Source: Flammula alnicola | Taxonomy: Eukaryota; Basidiomycota; Agaricomycetes; Agaricales; Strophariaceae | Length of the DNA stretch: 64,000 bases | Assembly: GCA_015499995.1 (NCBI GenBank) | Contig: JADNRV010000027.1 | Span: 343,353 to 407,352 of the forward strand | Reading direction: 5' to 3' | Part shown: positions 56,441 through 64,000 of the stretch, in pieces | Layout of the letters: every line of letters begins with the position of its first letter | Position numbering within the stretch: the stretch's first letter is position 1 | Program-made: the position numbers and the translations under genes | The notes under the pieces: generated by a model | Databases searched by the model: none | What the model was told of the DNA's origin: nothing | Seen by the model: the letters and a program-made list of their open reading frames with translations, nothing else

Positions 56441-57897
56441 TGAGAGACCCGCTACGCGCTCAGCGACCTAAACAACACACACAACTGCGGAGCGAGATCC
56501 TAACTAGGTCGAGCGACGCTCTACTAGCTTCAGAAATATGTAGTGTGCTGTACTCCACAGTGTTTGTTTTATTTAGCTAGCTGACTTGTAGACAGCGCCT
56601 CGCGGTTCGTTTAAAGTGGGTATGAGGGATTATTCAAATACACGTTTTATCTTCGTTTCAAGCTTCGTTTTATCACAAGGATGAACGGTTTTATTGATTT
56701 TAAGGTTTTATGTTTTTAGAAAAGCTCTCTAAGACGCTACTAGCTCGACTTTCGAAGCACTAGCTGCTCTGGAGGCTCAGAACTCGTCTGAAACTAAGGC
56801 CGCACTGTGCGCTACCTTCTGAACGATCTGCTAGCCCACTTGGACTCTGTTTCTGACTTTCTCTAGGCACTCTTCCAGCCTCTAAGCACTCTTCTGGCTT
56901 CTAAATTCTTGGACCTTGTCCTCAAGAACTTCTCTTTAACACTAAGCCTTCTTCTGGCTTTCAAACGAACTCTATTGAAGTCAAACTGATCCTTTATTAG
57001 TCCTCTTTCTTACTAGACACTGTGTCTTAGCTCGAAATAAAACTGGGAAGAGATTGCTTAAGGTAACTAGCTACAGAGGTACATCTTTTATACTACAGCT
57101 ATGTGTGGTTCTAGTATGCGAATAAAATAGAGTAAAACATTCTTATCTCGTGTAAATAATGCCTGCAGGCAATGGGTAGAGGGTTGAGTATTCCAGGTGA
57201 CCAGATAGCGGTCAAGGATTTGGAAATTCATCCCATGTCAGCGTGCTAAGACGCTCCTGACTTCCGCGTACCATGCGCATCATGCGTGCGTCTCAGCTAG
57301 CGGTGCCGCTTTATTCCGGATCCGCGGCCATCATTGATGTTGGTTCCTTCTTTTCTTTCTCGTACTATTACCACTTTGGTAGTCCCCCAGGTAGAGGGTA
57401 GAGCGTGCGTCTAACTAACGCGTCCGCGTCCCGTGCGTTTCTCAGTAAGTCACAAGATATGCTCGCTAGTAGTCGACGCCTTCGCGCTTAACTTTCCCTA
57501 GCTGTGTCTCGCGCTCCTAGTTGTAGTATTTTGTAGCTAGCTATTCAGCAATACACTGATTGGACTGAATTCGCCGCGCACTAAGTCCAAAGCATCCAGA
57601 AGTCTTTTCATTTATTCCCCATGGTGCGTTTATGCCTCGCTAGTCATTTATGACTTATGCGTTCTGTGTTTTACTGCTTGATAACTTTTAACTGTATCCC
57701 GGCTTATCATTCGGACTCAGCTAGCTCTGAACCACATTTGATTACCATTGTCACAGGTTATATGACAGCTAGTAGTCGCATAGCTAGGCCTCAGACTACT
57801 AACTTGGGTGCGTTATAGTCTCTCTATCTCGGTTATATTCTATAGTAAAAGATGATATATTGCGAAATTCACGCGTGGCCGGATTGCGGCCCTATCA
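56441..57897. repeat. LTR-like repeat S, copy 2 (solo)
   Basis: 1457 bp, TGAGAGACCCGC to CGGCCCTATCA, with a 4-bp duplication GCGG (56437-56440 and 57898-57901). Removal rejoins L6 ORF2 exactly. No coding capacity, no second copy nearby: solo LTR is the best guess. Far richer in CpG than copy 1. Confidence 0.8.
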
Positions 57898-57924
57898 GCG
57901 GACCACGGGGCCATCAATTGGCTC

Positions 57925-58881
57925 AATACTTTTCATTCCTCCACTGATTCCTCCCGGAATGACCAGATTCCAGAGGAATGGACCGGAATCCGCAGGAATG
58001 GACCGGAATCCGCAGGAATGGACTCAATTCCGCAGGAATCCTGACCGGAATCCACAGGAATGACCGAAATTCCGGTTAGGACTTCAACTTGGTGGACTTA
58101 GACAGAACTCAGAGAAAAATATCACTCAAAGATTTTGCATCTTTCAGGAATTGAACCCAGAGCCCCGGAAGAAATCCAGTAGCTAATATCCCAGACCATT
58201 TAACCATTAGACCAGAGAACTGTTGCTAACCTACCAAAAACATCGGACTACATACCCTATCTATCTATAATATATTTGTAGATTGCATAATCAATTCTGA
58301 GAGATTCAGGGTCAATGGGGTACCATCGGATTCAGAATTTTAAGGAGATTACAATATGTATATGTCATCTCACTCGGGTAACTGAAATCACCTTATTTGG
58401 TCTGTTTTGGGGACCGTGGGAACTTTTTGCCAAAAAAAGTAACTATAGAGCATGCTTCCAGAATCACAAATATATCAAAATCATGTGACTAGCTGCTTTC
58501 GTCATCGAGAAAAACGCGAAAAACTCGCCCAAAGCCGGCGGTTTTTGAAAAATTGCACTTGCTAAATATGGAATATCTTGATTAGAAATAGGTCCCACAG
58601 TCTTATTTTGATGTCATTTTATGTAATAGTGTGATATTTTCATGTTGGTGCTAAAAATAACCATATTTCCTTTTTTGGAAAAACCGGATTCCGGTGGCCA
58701 TTCCGTTCCGGCCATTCCTGTTGGGTATTCTGGTTGCAGCTTATTCCAGTCTGCATTCCTCCAGAATGAAATTTCGCATTTTGGCTGGCCTCTTAGCCAA
58801 AATGACCCAAAAATTATTCCTCCGGAATGACCGGATTCCGCAGGATTCCGGTAGGAATCAGTGGAGGACAATAAAGACCTC
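57925..58881. mobile_element. M5, MULE-like element in L6
   Basis: 957 bp, the reverse orientation of M4 and almost identical to it. Perfect 9-bp duplication AATTGGCTC (57916-57924 and 58882-58890). It confirms the element ends independently. tRNA-like A/B boxes are on the minus strand (58214-58147). Confidence 0.95.
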
Positions 58882-59719
58882 AATTGGCTCAAGGCCCACG
58901 ATACTATGCTTCCCCGCTTCCATTTCATGGGCGGGGACTTTAACACACACTCCGAGGACTGGGACAAAGGTCACAGTGGTTGGGAGGGATGCGCTGTCTC
59001 ACTGCAGCAATCCGCTGCTATTCTTGGCTTGAACTGGCTGCTTTTGGCAACCCAGGGCCCACGCACATACCAAGAGATCCCACCAAGCGCAAAACGGTGA
59101 TCGATCTCGCTTTCGTCCCACCTAACCAGGTGATTGACGGTACTGTTGTCCGATGCCCGGACATCCAACTCAATTGGATCATATTCCGATTTCGATCACA
59201 CTGGACATCTCTTCCCGCCTCTAACGGGGCGGTTCGGATGGCTCTTCCTACTGATGATGTTCCGGCATTCATCAATTCTATCAGTTCAGGGCTTCGGACC
59301 ATCGACCCGAAGGCCCCTCTGAATTCCGAGGAACAGATCGAGGCTGCTGCGCAAGCGGTGGTGTTGGTCTTCTCTTCTGCATGGGATTCCCATGCCAGAG
59401 AGTCCTTTGTTACCCGGCGATCTAAGCCCTGGTGGACCCAGGAGTGCTCCGATGCCCTTGACACGTTCCGGCGCAGTCGCCTGCCCGAGGACTGGAAATC
59501 CTTTCGGAAAAACCATCCGAGATGTCAAGCGCGAGTTCTTTGATCAATGGATCCATGAACTCGCGTCTGCTAACAAGCACCCGTGGGACCTCATGAACTG
59601 GGTCCAACAGCGCAAACTTCCTCCTTGTGAGGCTCTCCATTATCGTGGTGAGCCTTGCAATGACATGCCCGCCCTTTGGGACGCGCTCCACGGTACCTAC
59701 AACTCTGCGTCTGATAGAG

Positions 59720-59760
59720 TGCACAGTGGTTGGAAGGGATGCGCTATCTCATTGCAGCAA
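59720..59760 (+). mobile_element. LINE piece L7, left of element T
   Basis: CACAGTGGTTGGAAGGGATG... repeats the EN segment at about 58973-59013 of L6, joined directly after an RT-linker codon of L6. It resumes at 63582 after T. The join looks like a tandem duplication or recombination within LINE sequence. Confidence 0.7.
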
Positions 59761-59830
59761 CATCAGGAAAAACACTTTTGCCCCAGGTCATCCTAGGAAA
59801 ATTTGGCTGGAAGACATACTACCAGGGCAT

Positions 59831-59855
59831 CCCAGGGCACTATATGTGCCCTGGG
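59831..59855. repeat. Subterminal palindrome of T
   Basis: CCCAGGGCAC, 5-nt spacer TATAT, GTGCCCTGGG. Lies 70 bp from the left end of T; could be a transposase site. Confidence 0.8.
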
Positions 59856-60133
59856 ACACTCCTGTGACGCCAGAGACTTCCCAGAAAGTTCCATCAATTT
59901 TAATATATCCTATGACACTCCTGTGATGCCAGAAGCTTCCCAGAAGGTTCCATCAATTTTAATATATCCTATGACACTTTCAGAGCAGTCTAAGAATCTA
60001 GGTGGCCTTTTTCCAAATATAATTTGTTTTATAGCTACAAAATGTAAAATTATATTACCAAAGTGTTTGATACAAATAGAACTTTTAGTAGGAAACTTGA
60101 TGCTGTATCTAAAACATTATCTGACATCTCCTC

Positions 60134-61725
60134 ACAGCCAATCTGGTGTTCATCGTGCTCGACGTCCGTCGGTCGTGGTCGCATCTGGCATGCTCGCGGG
60201 CACCATCGGTCACCATCGGTCGTGAGGGGTTGAGTCAGTGACGGCGGTTATGTGAACAGACGAATGGGCTTGCCCATCATGGACCTTGACGTGCAGGGAC
60301 TTGATGTTTTGCCAGTTCTTCTTGAGGAGCGAGACAAGGAAGTCGATGCCTATACAAACGGAAAATGGTAAGAAATGAGTCAAGAGGATGAAAGAGTCAT
60401 CGAACTACGTACTCAACATGATGTTCCCAAGGACCTAGTCGTCGTTCATCTTGACATGTCCAACTCGGTGTCATCGTGTCGTCATTGATGCACCCGCGCC
60501 GTCGTGACTTCGTCGTCGTTGTACCCGCAGCTGCGGCGTCATCGTCGTTGCACCTGCTGCATCGTGGCGTCGGCGTCGACGCACCTGGCCCTTGTCGTGG
60601 CGTCATCGTCGTTGCACCCGCGCATCGTGGCATCGTAATGTGGGGTTAAACGGGGGTCAGCAGGAACGGAGGCGGTGAGTATGAGCGTTGGGCATACCTT
60701 TGCAATGCACGATAGCTGTTGGGCAGGCTGGCGGTTCGGGCCTGTGGCGTACATGGCAGCCATAGCGAGAGAGGCTGGAGGTGCGGGCGTGCAGCGTACG
60801 TGGTAGCCTGGAGCCGTAGCGAGAGAGGCTCGGTGTGGACGTAGATGCACCCGCCATTGCGGCGTCGTCGTCGTCGCACCCGCCGTTGCGGCGGCGTCGT
60901 GTCGTTATCGATGGACGGCCCATCGTCGCGTCGTCATCGGTCGTCGTCGATGCACCCACGCCATCGTGGCGTCGTCGTTGCTCGCCGTCGTGGTCGCTGG
61001 CTCATCGTCGGGCCCTATCGGAGCGGCGTCGATGTCGGCAGGAGCCCCACCCATTTACATTGCAGTGCTGCTCGTGCCGCTGGTGATATTGGCGGAGGTA
61101 AGGCGATGGGGTGGTTTGGTGTTTTGGGGAATTGCACGAACACCGAGGTGTACCCGAGAGCAATCAGGTCAAAGTCGGCGACGGACGGTGTGTATTGGGT
61201 GCGCGTCGGCGTGTCGATGACATGGATGAAGGATCCAGAAGGTGTACGGCTGTGGGTGATGGATGGGCGGCGGTTGAGGCGAGATGGAAGAACGGCGAGA
61301 GGAGTTACTCGTGATCGACGGGCGCCTGTGAGGAGAACGCGGGGCAGGGGAACCTGGTTGGACGTGTGCAGCCTTGGCTGGCAGCCAATCTGCCGTTCGT
61401 CGTGCTCGACGTCCGTCGGTCATGGTCGCATCTGCCATGCTCGCGGTCGCAGTCGGTCACCATCGATCGTGCTGGTCGCTCTCGCAGTCCGTCAGTCGTG
61501 CTTGCCAGCAGGCGTGCTGTCCGTCTGTCGGTCGTGTTCGCAGTCCGTCGGTAGTCATCCTCGCTGACTGTCGGTCAACCTCGCCAGCCGTCGTCCTTGT
61601 AACGGGGGCGGCGGTCGTGGTGGTGTTGTTGTTGGACCGGGGTAGCCGGTGGACGGCGCTTGGTGACTGAGTTGGCGCAGCGGATGGGGCTTGAGGGGGT
61701 AAGGCCGTGGTGGATGTCCCAAGCA
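60134..61725. other. GC-rich interior of T
   Basis: CGTCGTCGTTGCACCCGC-type low-complexity DNA. A block of about 95 bp starting CAGCCAATCTG at 60136 is repeated at about 61381. Many open frames on both strands arise from composition; none has a domain I recognise. Confidence 0.5.
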
Positions 61726-61726
61726 C

Positions 61727-62342
61727 AGATTCGAACGTCGTCTACATCAGACGACGTTCGAATCTAAGGAGACGACGAACTGCCGTTCGTCGTCTCCTGG
61801 TACAAGCTGTGGGAGATGTGAGTGTCGGTGTGTGTGTGGATTGAAGTAGAAGAGCGGAACGAGTCGGTACCGACTCGTTCCGCTCACGTACCTTGCGGAT
61901 CCCCCTCTACCAGGGCCTGCCCTTGGTGTCTCAGTCCCCTCGCTGCCCACCTCAACCCTACATCCCTCGAAGATCGGAGGAGCACGCGATGGCGTCAACT
62001 CATTCGTTCGTGCGTCTTGAGGGGCACCGCGCATGGGGGAGAGGCAAGAGATGTTGGTGGTGGTGGTTAGAGATCAAGATCAACGACGTTGAACGTCGTT
62101 GATCTTGATCCGGCAGTTTCCGAGAACGACTCGGAAACTGCGACCACCGACGAGCAGGCCGATCCAGCGAGGCGTTACGATTTCCGATCCAGCGAGGCGT
62201 TACGGATTTGCGACATGCATGTCGCAAATCTGTCACAGAGAATAAACGAAGGTTTGACTGATGTTGGACTGAGACGCGAGGACGCGTCTGGTCACATGAC
62301 TTCATGGTCACATGCCCATGTTGAACTTTGAACATTCAACGT
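61727..62342. repeat. Cluster of near-perfect palindromes in T
   Basis: Arms and spacers: 61727-61743/61749-61765 (17 bp, 5-nt loop); 61768-61780/61785-61797 (13 bp, 4-nt loop); 61852-61885 (34-bp palindrome, no loop); 62072-62090/62092-62110 (19 bp, 1-nt loop); 62113-62124/62130-62141 (12 bp, 5-nt loop); 62205-62230 (26-bp palindrome, no loop); 62272-62278/62283-62289 (7 bp). A 19-bp direct repeat (62161-62179 and 62186-62204) lies among them. Arms are perfect throughout. Unlike anything else in the window except 6453-6504. Confidence 0.9.
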
Positions 62343-62369
62343 TCGACTTAGCTGACTTAGCTTCATCCT

Positions 62370-63160
62370 TCATTGTCCCGTTTCTTCCTGACTGGTGAGT
62401 ACGTCTATTCTATTAGATGCTAATTATGATATTTCTAGGTACTCGTTTCCCATGGCCCCCAACTACTGCCTCCAACCTGCGCCGTACATTGTATGACCCA
62501 TGCTCCTCTGCTGGCAGCCGATGAGGGGCAGAGAAAAGCCTACGAGGTAAGCATCCTGAACACAGTATAACATAGGTTGAATATTCACTGTCCGGTGTAA
62601 ATGTAACCCAAAAACCAAGGCCCCTGGATCCTTGACTGCCCCTGCAGATCGTCAAGCGCACAACCCCCACCATGACCAAGTACGTAGCAGCCCACCCCCC
62701 ACTTGCACCGCTGCTAACCCCCACCCCTCTTTCATGCAGGTAATGATGTTGAGGGTACTGAAAACTGACAAGGGATATGACGGATGCCACCAAGTACGTA
62801 GCAGCCCACCCCCTGCCTGCACCACTGCTAACCCCCATCCCTCTTTCATGCAGATAATGACGTCGAGGGTACTGAAACCTGAGACGGCTTTGTGAGTGGT
62901 TGCGAAACATGACACCGAAGTCACCAGATAGCCAACTGGCCACAAAACCACAGTGGGAGCAGGGAGGAAGACAAGGGATATGATGAATGCCACCAAGTAC
63001 GTAGCAGCCCACCTCCTGCATGTGCTGCTGCTAACCCCCACCCCTCTTTTGTGCAGGTATTGTCATCGAGGTTACTGAAACCAGAGATGGCTTCCTACCT
63101 CTCTGCCTGTCGTTCATGCTGATGGGTACATGCAGATTGCAGGTATGTGGGCTTTGACTC
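62370..63160 (+). pseudogene. Intron-bearing gene-like sequence in T
   Basis: A first intron-like piece (62395-62440, GTGAGTACG...TTTCTAG) is followed by short exon-like DNA. Three related introns follow (62682-62739, 62794-62853, 62997-63056), each beginning GTACGTAGCAGCCCACC, with a TGCTAACCCC branch and ending CATGCAG or GTGCAG. The sequence after each acceptor is also related (GAGGGTACTGAAA-type). A captured gene fragment with an exon-intron unit locally triplicated is the simplest view. Product unknown. Confidence 0.45.
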
Positions 63161-63581
63161 GTACCTGAAGGTGTCAGTTTAGCAGACATGTATTAAATGT
63201 AACTATCGATAGTTATGTAGTTTATCTAATAATCCTTGTACCATATTGTACTATAATATATATTGATTCAAAATTACTGGGAATGTGTGCTTAGAGGCAG
63301 AGCAAGGGTACCACAGGGCAATATAAATGCAAATTGACCCAATCCTAAGACCTATTGTGCTATCCTAGGACACTCTGAGTAAATTTGACTGCAATCTAGG
63401 AAACCATTAGGTTGCCTCCAGTGCGTCCTAGGGTGTCCTAGGGACGCCCTAGGTTACCCTAAAGAAAAGTTATCTCCTAACTGACGCCCAAGAGCATATG
63501 AGCAACCTGGCTGACCTGGCACTCTTAGGCTGCCCTAGGAGTTCCTTGGGAAGACCTGGGGAAAAAGTGTTTTTCCTGATG
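63161..63581. other. Right non-coding end of T
   Basis: AT-rich, then CCTAGG-rich subterminal repeats and the terminal inverted repeat. No gene. Confidence 0.6.
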
Positions 63582-64000
63582 AATCCGCTGCTATTCTTGG
63601 GCTTGAACTGGCTGCCTTTGGCAACCCAGGGCCCACACACATACCAAGAGATCCACCAAGCGCAAAACGTGATCGATCTGGCTTTCGTCCCACCTAACCA
63701 GGTGATTGACGGTACTGTTGTCCGATGCCCGACATTCAACTCAAATCAGATCATATTCTGATTTCGATCACACTGGACATCTCTCCCGCCCCTAACGGGG
63801 CGGTTCGGATGTCACTTCCTACTGATGATGTTCCGGCATTCATCAATTCTATCAGCTCGGGGCTTCGGGCTATCGACCCGACTGCCCTCTTACCACCGAG
63901 GAACAGATCGAGGCTGCTGCGCAAGCGGTGGCTTTGGTCTTCTCTTCTGCATGGGAGTCCATTGCTAAAGAGTCCTTTGTTACCGGCGATCTAAGCCCTG
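63582..64000 (+). pseudogene. LINE L7 continuing (EN, start of linker)
   Basis: Subfamily I ORF2 sequence after T: LGLELAAFGNPGP-equivalent, DLAFVPP, SDHI and DVPAFINSISSGLRAIDP, running off the window. Several 1-nt losses (for example near 63650, 63730 and 63890) break the frame. Confidence 0.8.

Larger units (their letters stand above)
55105..59719 (+). mobile_element. LINE L6 fragment (subfamily I), interrupted
   Basis: Starts in the middle of ORF1 and runs into ORF2, with repeat S at 56441-57897 and M5 at 57925-58881 inserted. It stops at a codon run YNSASDRV in the ORF2 linker, where a second LINE piece (L7) begins out of order. No 3' tail in the window. Confidence 0.85.
56041..59719 (+). 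pseudogene. L6 ORF2 N-terminal part, split twice
   Basis: EN: 56041-56440 (VLSWNVARDGMSLD, FVQEPPWRHI), then 57902-57924 and 58891-59300 (GGDFNTHSEDWD, DLAFVPP), then the linker to RT at 59719. Frameshifts near 58990-59040 and 59515 are seen by comparison with L1 and L2. The insertions S and M5 sit only 27 bp apart in the ORF2 sequence. Confidence 0.8.
59761..63581. mobile_element. T, unclassified TIR element with captured DNA
   Basis: Starts CATCAGGAAAAACACTTTT and ends with its inverted copy; the terminal repeats match at 28 of the first 29 bp. Flanks share only AA. Joining 59760 to 63584 restores LINE EN sequence (GCAGCAA|TCCGCTGC), so the ends are secure. Subterminal zones are rich in CCTAGG and CCCAGGGCA motifs. 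The interior is GC-rich DNA, a palindrome cluster, and intron-bearing gene-like DNA. No transposase recognised. The 2-bp duplication fits no superfamily well except TA-type Tc1/mariner, whose target this is not. Confidence 0.8.

Noticed and set aside
59761..63581. Element T as a Helitron or Crypton
   Set aside because: It has clear long terminal inverted repeats and precise ends; no Rep/helicase or tyrosine-recombinase frame is present.

Overview
The window looks like a transposon graveyard from a basidiomycete genome, most likely an agaricomycete mushroom. The evidence is a Plavaka/CACTA-like transposase of the agaricomycete type, Tad1-like LINEs carrying RNase H, a Ty3/Gypsy chromovirus, a gene fragment of an agaricomycete hypothetical-protein family (tryptophan-rich WIAWWNSLQPKW motif), and short GT-AG introns of about 50-80 nt with CTAAC-like branch sites. 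No rRNA, canonical tRNA, CRISPR or intact host gene was recognised.

Layout. 1-1363: no recognised gene. 1364-3425: CpG-depleted copy of an LTR-like repeat (repeat S) with a Copia-like Gag fragment inside. 3426-6781: non-coding DNA with a small inverted-repeat element, a microsatellite, a 75-bp minisatellite and a hairpin. 6782-9066: M1, a MULE-like element with 11-bp subterminal arrays and a GC-rich, intron-bearing interior. 9327-10104: truncated host gene on the minus strand. 10105-55104: repeat A, split by a Ty3/Gypsy chromovirus, G1 (LTRs 10931-11456 and 54374-54899; 5-bp duplication GGCTG). G1 is itself broken up by M3 (12269-18345, containing M2 and a second repeat A that holds a foldback element), M4 (18451-19404), a 27.8-kb Plavaka/CACTA element (21214-49046) and LINE L5 (52492-53577). 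The Plavaka element holds LINEs L1 (minus), L2 and L3; L3 holds L4. 55105-59719: LINE fragment L6, interrupted by an S repeat (56441-57897) and by M5 (57925-58881). 59720-64000: a further LINE piece, L7, split by T, a 3.8-kb TIR element (59761-63581) with a cluster of near-perfect palindromes.

Nearly every insertion can be delimited by target-site duplications, and removing it rejoins the sequence of its host, so relative order of insertion can be read directly: repeat A, then G1, then M3/M4/Plavaka/L5, then M2, the inner repeat A, L1, L2 and L3, then the foldback and L4.

How the parts work together. G1 keeps a complete expression logic: an LTR TATA box, a primer site complementary to the predicted transcript 5' end (Tf1-type self-priming), Gag with a zinc knuckle, a GGGTTTT -1 frameshift site with a downstream stem leading into PR-RT-RNaseH-IN-chromodomain, then two accessory ORFs, the last with tandem zinc knuckles and its own TATA-like motif. 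Most of its nonsense codons are TGA where CGA is plausible, pointing to CpG deamination. The LINEs have ORF1 (CCHC) and ORF2 (EN-RT-RNaseH) joined by a TAATG stop/start. The Plavaka element carries a spliced transposase, an antisense second gene and a captured TBC (Rab-GAP) fragment. The MULE-like elements have no transposase here and must have been moved in trans.
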